Shown here: positions 8,794-17,666 of the stretch, piece by piece
How the letters are laid out: each line of letters starts with the position of its first letter
Position numbering within the stretch: the first letter of the stretch is position 1
NCBI GenBank assembly: GCA_963698165.1
Contig: CAVOPT010000004.1
Coordinates: 310,001-374,000 of the forward strand
Direction of reading: 5' to 3'
Length of the DNA stretch: 64,000 bases
From: JAAYUJ01 sp963698165
GTDB taxonomy: Bacteria > Desulfobacterota > Syntrophobacteria > Syntrophobacterales > Syntrophobacteraceae
Translations under genes and position numbers: made by a program
Notes under the pieces: model-generated
What the model was told of the DNA's origin: nothing
The model's database searches: none
The model's input: only the letters and a program-made list of their open reading frames with translations

Positions 8794-9723
8794 ATGAGAC
8801 GGTTTTTTCCAGCCATTGTCTTTTTCTGTGCGATTCAGTTTCTGTCTGTTTTTGAGCCGGCGGGGACAGAGGGAGCAGTGAGCCCTGCCCCGTCGCTGAA
8901 CAGGGATCAGATCGAGGGGACCGTCATCCACGTGGACAAGCATGGGGTATACATCCCCAACTATGTTTTTTACTGGGACGCCGCCATGAGCAAGCAGAAC
9001 ATGGAGGCGCTGACGAAGGCAGCCGAGAAGCTCCGAAACAGCAGAGCAATCATCACCTACTCTTCCAAGGGTGATCTCTCCGTGGACAAGCGCCCTCTCC
9101 TCCTCGATATCATGCCCTCCGACGAGCAGACGAAGCGCGTGGCCTTGGGAGACTCCTTCGGGCGTCAAACCGGAGGGGAGGTCGCAAACGGGACTGCCGT
9201 GGATTCTCAGCCTCTCGGGGATGAGAACGGGGAAGATGTGGAAGGCGCGGAAGAAGACGAAGACTACGTCCTGTATTCGAGCATTCCAAGACGCCCGCAC
9301 ACCTCCGAACCAGCCTGGAGCGAAGCGGAAGTCATCAAGCCCGTCACCCGGGATGAAGTCCTGCGGTTCGTCGGCAGATGCCTCAAGGCGAACAACATGA
9401 AAGACATGGACACCGCCCTTGCTTGCTATGGGAAGAAGGTGGAGTATTACGACAGTGGTCTTGTGGATCGTGATTTTATTAGAAAAGACAAAAACTTGTA
9501 CTTCTCTAACTGGGACCGGATCGACTTTTCCCTCGATAGTGACGTGACGCTCATCGTCACCGATCAGCAGGACATCCGCATCGCCAAGTTCGAGGCTGCT
9601 TTTTCCGTCGCCAATCGAAGCAGGTCCATCAAGGGGCGTGCGGAGAATATCTGGAAAGTCAAGCGAATCAACGATGAACTGAAGATCGTGGGCGAAAGAC
9701 AGCGGATCCTGGTACGGCAGTGA
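8794..9723 (+). CDS. Secreted protein of unknown function with C-terminal NTF2-like region
   Basis: Protein of 309 residues. Residues 1-28 look like a signal peptide (RRFFPAIVFFCAIQFLSVF then polar residues). Residues 40-115 include EGTVIHVDKHGVYIPNYVFYWD and a lysine-rich helix, without a family I can name. A very acidic linker rich in Glu/Asp (about 140-160) follows. The last 120 residues (TRDEVLRFVGRCLKANNMKDMDTALACYGKKVEYYDSG onward) resemble the SnoaL/NTF2 fold, ending IWKVKRINDELKIVGERQRIL. Such domains often follow a YARD-like catalytic module, but none is evident here. The start has only a weak ribosome site (GGGACGG). No clear operon partner. Function unknown. Confidence 0.7.
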   Translation: MRRFFPAIVFFCAIQFLSVFEPAGTEGAVSPAPSLNRDQIEGTVIHVDKHGVYIPNYVFYWDAAMSKQNMEALTKAAEKLRNSRAIITYSSKGDLSVDKRPLLLDIMPSDEQTKRVALGDSFGRQTGGEVANGTAVDSQPLGDENGEDVEGAEEDEDYVLYSSIPRRPHTSEPAWSEAEVIKPVTRDEVLRFVGRCLKANNMKDMDTALACYGKKVEYYDSGLVDRDFIRKDKNLYFSNWDRIDFSLDSDVTLIVTDQQDIRIAKFEAAFSVANRSRSIKGRAENIWKVKRINDELKIVGERQRILVRQ

Positions 9724-9731
9724 GAAACCGG

Positions 9732-9766
9732 AGTGCCTAAAGTGAGCTAAAGTGCCTAAAGTGAGC
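9732..9766. repeat. Two tandem copies of a 16-bp direct repeat
   Basis: AGTGCCTAAAGTGAGC occurs at 9732-9747 and again at 9751-9766, separated by TAA. It starts 9 bp after the stop codon of the secreted protein. The unit itself is built of AGTGCCTAA/AGTGAGCTAA variants. It is a short intergenic tandem repeat; no gene is supported in the rest of 9724-9983. Confidence 0.75.
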
Positions 9767-9983
9767 CGGAACGTTGAGTGCGTACCAAGTGCAATTTTCT
9801 GGCTTCAAGTGGTAGGAGATCCCCTTCTTTCCACGGTTGTTCGATCAGTTCCTCGATTCACTTCTTGCCCATCAACCGGCACTCTGCGATGAGGGCCGAG
9901 GGAGGGTCCCTCGCAGGTTATCCATTCATCGGATGCTGATGGGGTTGCTCGTCGATGCATGCAGCGGGTCACAGCCTTGCTGG

Positions 9984-11081
9984 TCATCCCCTGGGCGACC
10001 CGGGTGGACCTTTGTCCTCGGTGTCCGCTACCTGTCCCTCAATCTCCCTCTCGGGACCCTTGGTGATGACATCCCGGTGCCACAGGCGCTGCTTCAGCGG
10101 GTCTTCCCGCCGGCACAGACAGGGGTCGTGGCCACACAGGCTGCAGTCGGATTCGGTGCAGGGATCCACATGGACGTTGACATCCACGGCCTCACCGTAA
10201 TGTGATCTGAAGATGTCCACCAGTTGCTTCACCTCCCGATGCCCGTCGTCCAGAGTGAATTCCGTGGGAAGAATGAGGTGGAAATCCAGGTGAACAAAGC
10301 TGCCGTAGCGCCTGGCCCTCAGCTGATGAATGTCGATCCACTCTTCTTTGCGATGGCGGTTGAGTATCTGGGCAATCTCCTCGAGAAGGTCGGGGTCCGA
10401 TGCATCCATGAGGCTGGAAAAGGAGTGTCGGATCAGGTTCCACCCAGTCAGGAGAATGTTGAGGGCGACGAGACAGGCCACGACCCCGTCCATCCAGATC
10501 CAGCCAGTGAACCACACAACGAGCAGACCCAGCACGACTCCCAGGGACGTGACGACATCGGTGAGAACATGCTTTCCGTCGGCAATGAGCGTGATGGAGT
10601 CAGTCCGCTTTCCGATGCGGATGAGGACCGCTCCGAGTGCCAGATTGACCGTGCTGATGGCGCTGGAGATGACGAGGCCGTCTCCCAGATTCAGGAGCGG
10701 TCTGGGGTGGAAGATCTGGGGCCAAGCCTTGAGAACGATGCCGATGGCCGCCCCGACAATCAGTGCTCCTTCGAAGCCGACGGAAAAATACTCGATCTTT
10801 CCGTGACCATACGGATGTGTGTCGTCGGGAGGCCTTGCCGCGAAGATCACGCTTACCAGGGCGAACGCGGCGGCCACGACGTTGATGATGGATTCCAGGG
10901 CATCAGAGAGAAACGCGGAGGAACCGGTGAGGCGGTAGACATAGAACTTGGCTCCCATGAGTCCAAGCCCCACCAGCAATGAGGCTGAAGCGGCGGAAAT
11001 TCTGACTCGAAACGAGCTTTTCGCCTGACCGCGCCGTGCGGCATGCGGCGTGTCTTCCATCGCTGAACCGGCCGTAGACAT
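9984..11081 (-). CDS. Cation diffusion facilitator family transporter with Cys-rich C-terminal tail
   Basis: Inner-membrane divalent-metal/proton antiporter of about 365 residues. The preferred ATG at 11081 follows GGGAG; the frame remains open to 11165. Six hydrophobic segments lie between about 25 and 235. TM2 contains LSDALESIINV, TM5 contains the HxxxD metal site in ADGKHVLTDV, and the cytoplasmic loop has DDTHPYGHGKIEYFSV. A cytoplasmic C-terminal domain (240-320) ends in FHLILPTEFTLDDGH. The tail (about 320-365) carries five Cys in CTESDCSLCGHDPCLC, an added potential metal-binding element beyond the basic fold. In TM2 the second Asp of FieF-like proteins is Ser here, as in some other CDF subfamilies. 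The substrate (Zn, Fe, Mn, Co) is not resolved. Confidence 0.88.
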   Translation of the reverse strand: MSTAGSAMEDTPHAARRGQAKSSFRVRISAASASLLVGLGLMGAKFYVYRLTGSSAFLSDALESIINVVAAAFALVSVIFAARPPDDTHPYGHGKIEYFSVGFEGALIVGAAIGIVLKAWPQIFHPRPLLNLGDGLVISSAISTVNLALGAVLIRIGKRTDSITLIADGKHVLTDVVTSLGVVLGLLVVWFTGWIWMDGVVACLVALNILLTGWNLIRHSFSSLMDASDPDLLEEIAQILNRHRKEEWIDIHQLRARRYGSFVHLDFHLILPTEFTLDDGHREVKQLVDIFRSHYGEAVDVNVHVDPCTESDCSLCGHDPCLCRREDPLKQRLWHRDVITKGPEREIEGQVADTEDKGPPGSPRG

Positions 11082-11323
11082 CGACATCTCCCACTCAAAA
11101 GACTCTCTATTCCCACGAAAGCCGCTGGAGAGGGGGCATTCCGTGTCGTCTCCCAACAAGAGCACCTGCCCACCCTGTCAGACTGAAATCTGTCGGTTGG
11201 GTCTCGAACAGAGGCCACGAGATGCCGGGGGCACCTGCGGAAAGCCCTCCGAGGCGGCGTCTCCGTATGAACAGGAAGAGATCTCGTGCGCACCGGGCAG
11301 TGATAGCGCTCAGGTGGAAGAAA

Positions 11324-11689
11324 TCAAAATACCTCGGTATCCTTGAAGAAGTCATTGAGGAACCGGACCCTGCCATCCTCGAATTCGACCAGGGTCACCC
11401 CTTCGTTGGAATAGGGTTCATCCTTCCTGGTGCGGCCCCGGTTGCTCCAGTGGACTGCAGCGGAATTCCCCTGAAGGATGACTCCCTGGACTTGGAAGGT
11501 GAGCTCCGGGTATTGACGGAAGAGGATCTTGAAGAATTTGAGCACCTTGTCTCGGCCTTTCATGGGCTGGGTCTTGGGGAAGAGCAACTGGGCATCTTCC
11601 CAAAGGGCCTTCTCCAGGGCGTCCATATCGTGACGGCTGAGCGCATCGTAAAAATCCAGAATAATCTCTTGAGTTATCATCGAGGCCAT
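11324..11689 (-). CDS. SnoaL/NTF2-like small protein
   Basis: Protein of 121 residues with the length and pattern of the NTF2-like superfamily: an N-terminal helix IILDFYDALSRHDMDALEKAL, then DAQLLFPKTQPMKGRDKVLKFFK, and a core ending in VTLVEFEDGRVRFLNDFF. Members act as binding scaffolds, isomerases or polyketide cyclases, and no catalytic residue pattern allows a choice. It lacks a signal peptide. The ATG at 11689 and an internal ATG at 11680 are both possible starts and neither has a strong ribosome site. It lies upstream of the CDF gene on the same strand, about 240 bp away, so co-transcription is uncertain. Confidence 0.75.
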   Translation of the reverse strand: MASMITQEIILDFYDALSRHDMDALEKALWEDAQLLFPKTQPMKGRDKVLKFFKILFRQYPELTFQVQGVILQGNSAAVHWSNRGRTRKDEPYSNEGVTLVEFEDGRVRFLNDFFKDTEVF

Positions 11690-12181
11690 GTGCCGTGCCG
11701 TTTCCGTTGGGTGATGAAGCGCAAAGTGATCGCCTGTTTCACGTCCTGTTGTCCAACGCCGAAAGAAAAACCTGTGTAAAGGGGGCAGGCGAAGGTCACG
11801 TCAAAAAGCCGACAGTAGAGATTCTATCTCCATGGCGGTCACAACACAAGTGGGAAGCAGGGGACGGCACTCTCGTGGATGAGCCGCGGCGCCGGGAGCA
11901 AAGTCTCAGCTTTGAAAGGGATCCGGGCCCAACGCTGAGCTGAGCCGAAGGCTCAGCTCAGCGTTCAGCGAGACGCGAAGCGGATCGCTGAACGAGTTCA
12001 ATGAATGGAAATTCAGTAAGGGGAGGGCGTTCGACCTCTTGTCACGGCATGGCGGAATGAGCATTGTCCTATCATTGGGTGGAACTGCCGCTTTGGTCTG
12101 CAAATAGACGGGAATTCATCGCCCGGTTCTGCTACTCTGCACGTATCGTTTCGGCAGGGGTTCCCCGGGAGGAGAAACGCG
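11690..12181. other. Divergent gap with palindrome, upstream of the flavoprotein gene
   Basis: A 492-bp gap between the NTF2-like gene (minus) and the flavoprotein gene (plus). Its main content is the palindromic repeat at 11931-11992, listed separately. GGGAGGAGAAACGC at the right end is the ribosome site for the gene at 12182. No protein-coding gene is supported. Confidence 0.45.
11931..11992. repeat. Long perfect inverted repeat followed by a second hairpin
   Basis: AACGCTGAGCTGAGCC (11931-11946) and its exact complement GGCTCAGCTCAGCGTT (11950-11965) flank a GAA loop, a 16-bp perfect stem. The same stretch continues into a second inverted pair, TTCAGCGA (11964-11971) and TCGCTGAA (11985-11992). 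There is no T-run, so it is not a standard terminator. It resembles a REP/BIME-like extragenic element. Confidence 0.8.
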
Positions 12182-13654
12182 ATGGCAAAATACGATTATG
12201 ATATCGGAATCATAGGGGGTGGGGCCGCAGGGCTCACCGTTGCCGCCGGCGTGAGCCGGCTCGGAGCAAAAACGATCCTCATCGAGAGGGAGGGGCGGCT
12301 AGGGGGTGATTGTCTTCATTACGGATGCGTGCCGAGCAAAACCCTCCTCAGAACAGCCCACGTATACCATCTCATGAAAAACTCCGGCCGCTTCGGTCTT
12401 CCCGAGGCGCAACCGGCGCCGGTTGATTTCGGCAGGGTGTCTGAGCGCATCAAAGAGGTGATCGCCACCATCCAGCATCATGACTCCGTGGAAAGGTTCT
12501 GCGGGCTTGGAGTCAAAGTGGAATTCGGCGAAGGCAGATTCACCGACGACCACACGGTGAGTTGCAACGGGAGCAGGATAACGGCCAGGAACTGGGTCGT
12601 CGCAACAGGGTCTTCCCCTGCTGTCCCCGAGGTCACGGGGCTCGACCGGACGCCGTTCATCACCAACAGGGAGCTCTTCTATCTGGATGAACTCCCCGGG
12701 TCACTCGTCGTCATCGGTGCCGGCGCCGTTGCTGTCGAAATGGCTCAGGCCATGAGCCGCCTCGGGAGCAAGGTCACCGTCATCCAGCGAAGCAGCCAGA
12801 TCCTCTCCAAGGAGGACAAGGACCTGGCCGATGAGGTGATGGGTGGGCTGGAGCGGGAAGGGGTGACCTTCCACCTCAACACCATGCTGAACGAGATCCG
12901 CGATTGTGGCCACACCCGCCAGGTGACCTTCGAGAACAGCGATGGGCATGCCATGACCCTGGAGACGGACTCTATCCTCGTTGCTCTCGGCAGGGCCGCC
13001 AACATCGCGGGACTCGGACTGGAGGACGCGGGGGTGAAGTACAGTTCAAGGGGCATCGAAGTAGACGCCCGCCTGCGCACTTCTCAGAAACACATCTACG
13101 CGGCTGGCGACGTGACCGGGTCGCATCAGTACACTCACGCCGCCGGGTATGAAGGGGGGGTGGTTCTGACCAATGCCGTGCTCCACCTGCCTCGCAAAGC
13201 GGACTACACATGGCTTCCCCACGCAACATACTGCGATCCCGAATTCGCCGTCATCGGGATGAACGAAAAAGCGGCACAAAAAGCGGGGATCGAGTACAAG
13301 GTGTGGAAAGAGGAATTCAGAAACAACGACCGATCCCTGGCCGAGGGGTATGACGAGGGAATCCTCAAGATGCTCGTGGACAAGCGGGAAAATGTGTTGG
13401 GCGTCCAAATCCTCGGGCCCCACGCGGGAGAGTTGATCAACGAATGGGTTGCGGTTTTGAACGGCAAGGTGAAACTCTCCACCCTGGCAGGGGCCGTGCA
13501 CCCCTACCCGACCCTCGGGGAGATCAACAAACGCGTCGCGGGTGACCTGTTTGCGCGGAAGCTCTTTTCCGAATCGGTGAGGAAGAAGCTCACGTTCTTT
13601 TTCAATCTCAAGGGCCGTGCCTGCGAACCGGAGGCAGGGTGCTGCGGGATGTAA
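12182..13654 (+). CDS. FAD-dependent disulfide oxidoreductase, mercuric-reductase-like class I
   Basis: Pyridine nucleotide-disulfide oxidoreductase of 490 residues. The FAD motif is IGIIGGGAAGLTVAAG (8-23). The redox-active cysteines are Cys44 and Cys49 in GGDCLHYGCVPSK, a variant with Asp-Cys-Leu-His seen in MerA-like non-dihydrolipoyl members rather than the GGTCLN of lipoamide dehydrogenase. NAD(P)H binding is VVIGAGAVAVEMAQ (about 179-192), the second FAD motif is IYAAGDVTG, and the C-terminal HPYPTLGEI supplies the catalytic His-Glu. The HMA domain of true MerA is absent. The protein ends in Cys-Cys-Gly-Met, a possible extra thiol pair. GGAGGAGAAACGC precedes the ATG. It leads the transketolase block, 120 bp upstream, and substrate is unknown. 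Confidence 0.85.
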   Translation: MAKYDYDIGIIGGGAAGLTVAAGVSRLGAKTILIEREGRLGGDCLHYGCVPSKTLLRTAHVYHLMKNSGRFGLPEAQPAPVDFGRVSERIKEVIATIQHHDSVERFCGLGVKVEFGEGRFTDDHTVSCNGSRITARNWVVATGSSPAVPEVTGLDRTPFITNRELFYLDELPGSLVVIGAGAVAVEMAQAMSRLGSKVTVIQRSSQILSKEDKDLADEVMGGLEREGVTFHLNTMLNEIRDCGHTRQVTFENSDGHAMTLETDSILVALGRAANIAGLGLEDAGVKYSSRGIEVDARLRTSQKHIYAAGDVTGSHQYTHAAGYEGGVVLTNAVLHLPRKADYTWLPHATYCDPEFAVIGMNEKAAQKAGIEYKVWKEEFRNNDRSLAEGYDEGILKMLVDKRENVLGVQILGPHAGELINEWVAVLNGKVKLSTLAGAVHPYPTLGEINKRVAGDLFARKLFSESVRKKLTFFFNLKGRACEPEAGCCGM

Positions 13655-13773
13655 CGGCTCGGTTTGCGGAAGCGCTTGGCCATCCCGCAAATTCCTCTAC
13701 CCCACCCTCGATTTTGCGGGGGACACCTCTTTGCTCATGTATGCACAACCTCCGTGGAGGAGAAGATTCCCAC

Positions 13774-15819
13774 ATGATGAAAAGACCCGCCGATCTTGAC
13801 GACCTGTGTGTGAACACCATCCGTTTCCTGGCCGTCGATGCGGTTGAAAAGGCCCGATCCGGCCATCCCGGGGCTCCCATGGGGGCCGCCGCCATGGCCT
13901 ACGTCCTTTGGGACCGTTTCCTGAAGCACAATCCCACCAATCCCCGATGGCCGGACCGGGACAGGTTTGTCCTTTCCGCGGGACACGCGTCCATGCTTCT
14001 CTACGCACTGCTGCACCTCACTGGATATGATCTGCCTCTCGAAGAACTGATGAATTTCCGCCAATGGGACAGCAAGACACCCGGGCACCCCGAACACGGG
14101 CCCACCCCAGGGGTGGAGGTGACGACCGGTCCCCTGGGGCAGGGCTTCGCCCATGCCGTGGGCATGGCCATGGCGGAGGGGTGGCTTTCGGCACGCTTCA
14201 ACAAGCCCGGTCACGAAGTTGTGGATCACTTCACGTATGTCCTCGCCTCCGACGGCGACATGCAGGAGGGGGTATCCAGCGAAGCCTCAAGCCTGGCGGG
14301 GATGCTCGGATTGGGGAAGCTGGTCGTGCTTTACGATGACAACGGGATTCAGATCGAAGGGAGCACGGACCTCGCTTTTCGCGAAGATGTGGCGCGCCGT
14401 TTCGAGGCGTACGGGTGGGGCGTCATGGGGCCCATCGATGGACTCGCCATTGGCGACCTTGAAGCAGCCATGCACTGGGCCAGGTCCGACAGGAAGCGCC
14501 CGTCCCTCATCGTCTGCAAGACGGTTATCGGCTATGGGAGTCCTCACCAGGGTACGGCCAAGGTGCATGGTGAGCCGCTTGGGGAGGAGAATGCCCGTTC
14601 GGCGAAGGAGGCACTGGGATGGCCCCGGGAGCCGCTCTTCATGGTGCCCGATGAAGTGCGTACATCCATGGGAAGGGCGGTGGACCGAGGCCTGGCGGCA
14701 GAGAAGGAGTGGCGGTCGAGGCTCCAAAACTATGCAGCCGCATATCCCCGGGAGGCCGAGGAGTTCCGTGCCTTCCTGCAAGGCGACCTGCCCCCGGACT
14801 GGGACCTGGAGGTCGCGGATCTCTTTCGGTCCGAAACAAAGCCCATGGCCACGCGGGTCAGTTCAGGAAAGGTGCTCAACACCCTGGCAAAACGGGTTGG
14901 GAATCTCGTGGGGGGATCGGCGGACCTGGCCCCGAGCACCAAGACGATCCTCGCCGGCTACGGAGACTTTGCACCCGGGAGCTTCGCGGGGAACAACATG
15001 CACTTCGGGGTGCGGGAGCACGCCATGGGAGGCATTGCCGGGGGCATGGCACTCCATGGTGGGGTCATCCCGTATACGGCGACCTTCCTAACCTTCTCGG
15101 ACTACATGCGGCCACCCATGCGGCTTGCCGCCCTCATGGGCATCCGCGTGATCTACGTCTTCACCCACGACAGCATCGGTCTGGGAGAGGACGGCCCAAC
15201 CCACCAGCCCATCGAACACCTAATGGGCCTGCGCACGGTGCCACGCCTCACGGTCATCCGGCCTGCCGACGCCACGGAATCGGCCGAAGCGTGGCGTGCC
15301 GCGCTCATGAACGAAAAAGGCCCAACGGCCCTCGTATTCTGCCGACAGGACGTGCCCGTGCTTGATCGCACCGTTTATGCCCCGGCCGCTGGAGTGCACC
15401 GAGGCGCGTATGTTCTATGGGAATCCTCCAAGGACCAGCCGGATGTAATCCTCATCGGCACGGGCTCCGAGGTGCACGTCGCCCTCGAAGCGGGCGCGAA
15501 GCTTGCGGAGGAAGGATTTGCCGCGCGGGTTGTTTCCATGCCCAGCTGGGAGTTGTTTGACCTGCAGCCGTCGGAATACAGAGAGCGCGTGCTGCCTCGG
15601 GCAGTCACGGCGAGGGTGGCCGTCGAAGCTGGGGTGAGACTCGGCTGGGAGCACTATGTCGGGTTGGACGGCGCAGTGGTGGGGATGGACGCATTTGGCG
15701 CCAGTGCCCCAGCTGAAATCCTCTACAGAGAATTCGGCATCACGGCGGAGCGGGTGGCTGCGGAGGCCAAAGCCCTTCTGTCGCGATCCTCGGAGGAAGG
15801 CTCAGGCCGAACTGGCTGA
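13774..15819 (+). CDS. tkt: Transketolase
   Basis: Thiamine-diphosphate enzyme of the non-oxidative pentose phosphate pathway, moving two-carbon units between ketose and aldose phosphates. The chosen ATG (13774) follows GGAGGAGAAG and gives 681 residues, the usual length. The frame is open upstream to 13639, but that extension overlaps the previous gene. The N-terminal domain has RSGHPGAPMG, the TDP motif begins at ASDGDMQEG (Ser-Asp-Gly in place of the usual Gly-Asp-Gly) and ends at YDDNGIQIEG. The pyrimidine domain contains FGVREHAMGGIAGGMALHGG and THDSIGLGEDGPTHQPIEH, with the catalytic Glu and His. It is followed by zwf and a broken pgl, so the block serves pentose phosphate metabolism. 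Confidence 0.95.
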   Translation: MMKRPADLDDLCVNTIRFLAVDAVEKARSGHPGAPMGAAAMAYVLWDRFLKHNPTNPRWPDRDRFVLSAGHASMLLYALLHLTGYDLPLEELMNFRQWDSKTPGHPEHGPTPGVEVTTGPLGQGFAHAVGMAMAEGWLSARFNKPGHEVVDHFTYVLASDGDMQEGVSSEASSLAGMLGLGKLVVLYDDNGIQIEGSTDLAFREDVARRFEAYGWGVMGPIDGLAIGDLEAAMHWARSDRKRPSLIVCKTVIGYGSPHQGTAKVHGEPLGEENARSAKEALGWPREPLFMVPDEVRTSMGRAVDRGLAAEKEWRSRLQNYAAAYPREAEEFRAFLQGDLPPDWDLEVADLFRSETKPMATRVSSGKVLNTLAKRVGNLVGGSADLAPSTKTILAGYGDFAPGSFAGNNMHFGVREHAMGGIAGGMALHGGVIPYTATFLTFSDYMRPPMRLAALMGIRVIYVFTHDSIGLGEDGPTHQPIEHLMGLRTVPRLTVIRPADATESAEAWRAALMNEKGPTALVFCRQDVPVLDRTVYAPAAGVHRGAYVLWESSKDQPDVILIGTGSEVHVALEAGAKLAEEGFAARVVSMPSWELFDLQPSEYRERVLPRAVTARVAVEAGVRLGWEHYVGLDGAVVGMDAFGASAPAEILYREFGITAERVAAEAKALLSRSSEEGSGRTG

Positions 15820-15870
15820 TCCATGCCTCTTTACGGTTGCACTATTTTTGAACAGGTTGAGCCTGTTTCT

Positions 15871-15960
15871 TAACACGAAGGACACGGAGGACACGAAGAA
15901 GACAAGTTTGAGTCTTTTGCTCGATTGTATTGCTTTGCGTTTCTTCGTGCTCTTCGCCGG
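15871..15960. repeat. Degenerate palindromic dispersed repeat (copy between tkt and zwf)
   Basis: The left arm ACACGAAGGACACGGAGGAC and following CACGAAGAAG and the right arm TTTCTTCGTGCTCTTCG pair imperfectly around a loop containing ATTGTATTGCTT. The same loop word occurs in the copy at 33368-33450, so the two are related by descent. Arms are made of a roughly 9-nt CACGAAGGA-like unit. It lies in the 197-bp gap between tkt and zwf. Confidence 0.65.
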
Positions 15961-16016
15961 GAATTCGGGGGGCATGCCTTGGTGGCCTCGGCCGAAGAAA
16001 AGAAAGGTGATTCCTC

Positions 16017-17603
16017 ATGAAATCGCCATTCCCCCGTTCCGATGAACTCATGGCAGGTGAAATCATCAAGCCCGCCGTAGCATCCTGCGACGTCGAGGAT
16101 CTCGCAATCTCCCCCAAGCGATGCGTTGCAGCCGAACCCGCAGACCCTTGCGTCCTCGTCATCCTGGGGGCCTCCGGGGATCTGACGGAAAGAAAGCTGG
16201 TCCCGGCGCTGTACAACCTGTACCTGACCGGAGGCCTGCCGGAGCCGTTCCGCATCGTCGGGTGCGCCAGGACCCCGATGACCGACGACCAGTTCCGCAA
16301 GAAGCTCAGGAAAGCCATCGGGGGAAGCGGTGATCGTCCTCTTTCCCGTTGGGAGGACTTCGCCGCGCTGCTCCATTACCGACCTTTGAACTACACCGAT
16401 GAAGCGTCTTTCCTGGACCTGGGCCGGACCCTGACGGAGCTGGACAACCGGGCAGGGACTGGGGGAAACAGGCTCTTCTATCTTGCCATTCCGCCCGTCC
16501 TCTACGAGACCGTCGCCACGGGGATCGCCGGGGCGGGGCTCGCTGCCGAAGGAGAAAACGGCAACGGCTGGTCCCGCATCGTCGTGGAAAAGCCCTTCGG
16601 GCGCGATCTCGATTCGGCCGTCGCTCTCGACCGTTCTCTTCACCAGGGCTTTCAGGAGAGCCGGATCTTCCGCATCGATCACTACCTGGCCAAGGAGACG
16701 GTTCAGAATGTGTTGATCTTCCGTTTTGCCAACTCGATATTCGAACCGGTCTGGAACAGGAGATACATCGAGCACATCGCCATCACCGCCGCGGAAACCC
16801 TGGGAGTGGAAAACCGTGCGGGATATTACGAAGAGGCTGGAGTCCTGAGGGACATGTTCCAGAATCACATGATGCAGCTTCTTTCCCTGACGGCCATGGA
16901 ACCTCCTCCCCGCTTCGAGACTGAATGGGTGAGGGATGAAAAGACGAAGGTTTTCCGGGCCCTGCGGCCCTTTCCCGTGCGCAGCCTCTATGAGCACCTG
17001 GTGTCGGGCCAATATGAAGCAGGCGTCGTTGATGGAAGGGGAGTTCCCGGATACCGTGAAGAGCCCGGGGTCAGCCCTCATTCGCTCACTCCCACCTTTG
17101 CCTCCATGAAGGTCTTCATCGACAACTGGAGATGGCAGGGGGTGCCGTTCTACTTGACTTCGGGCAAGAGGCTGGCGAAAAAGCTCACCGAGATCAACAT
17201 CCAGTTCAGGGAGGTTCCCCATTCCATCTTCCGCAATGTGCTGGGGGAGACGATTCACCGCAACCAGCTCACCCTGGGCATTTACCCGGAAGAGAAGATC
17301 AGCCTCATTTTCCAGACCAAGAACCCTGGTGCCTTGCTGCGCCTGAGGTCCGTCACCATGGATTTCCAATACAGCCAGAGCTACACCGGACCCACGCTGG
17401 ATGCGTATGAGAAGGTCCTCATCGACTGCATCCGGGGCGACCAGATGCTCTTCTGGAGACAGGACGCCGTGGAGTTGAGCTGGTCGTTCCTCTCGCCCAT
17501 TCTTGAGAAGTGTGAGGCGTGCGGGGACCGGGAAAGAATGCTTTTCCCATATGAAGCGGGCAGTTGGGGACCCAGGGCGGCGGCGGAGCTGAAGAAGACG
17601 TAG
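16017..17603 (+). CDS. zwf: Glucose-6-phosphate 1-dehydrogenase
   Basis: Oxidises glucose-6-phosphate to 6-phosphogluconolactone with NAD(P)+, the first step of the oxidative pentose phosphate route. It has 528 residues; the first about 40 are an extension over the usual 490, and an internal ATG at residue 12 (16050) is an alternative start. The dinucleotide loop is GASGDLTERKL (51-61), the substrate motif is RIDHYLAKE (about 219-227), and EKPFGRDL lies before it. AAAGGTGA precedes the ATG at 16017. The next gene should encode the lactonase that uses the product, but that gene is broken here. The enzyme itself appears intact. Confidence 0.95.
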   Translation: MKSPFPRSDELMAGEIIKPAVASCDVEDLAISPKRCVAAEPADPCVLVILGASGDLTERKLVPALYNLYLTGGLPEPFRIVGCARTPMTDDQFRKKLRKAIGGSGDRPLSRWEDFAALLHYRPLNYTDEASFLDLGRTLTELDNRAGTGGNRLFYLAIPPVLYETVATGIAGAGLAAEGENGNGWSRIVVEKPFGRDLDSAVALDRSLHQGFQESRIFRIDHYLAKETVQNVLIFRFANSIFEPVWNRRYIEHIAITAAETLGVENRAGYYEEAGVLRDMFQNHMMQLLSLTAMEPPPRFETEWVRDEKTKVFRALRPFPVRSLYEHLVSGQYEAGVVDGRGVPGYREEPGVSPHSLTPTFASMKVFIDNWRWQGVPFYLTSGKRLAKKLTEINIQFREVPHSIFRNVLGETIHRNQLTLGIYPEEKISLIFQTKNPGALLRLRSVTMDFQYSQSYTGPTLDAYEKVLIDCIRGDQMLFWRQDAVELSWSFLSPILEKCEACGDRERMLFPYEAGSWGPRAAAELKKT

Positions 17604-17666
17604 AAGGCTCTCGAGGCTCATTGGGCCAATCCGAAACCATGAGAAATCACGCCGCTTTGGTTACGG

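Noticed and set aside
15870..17621. 583-codon minus-strand frame over zwf
   Set aside because: Antisense shadow created by GC-rich third positions; zwf has all catalytic motifs.
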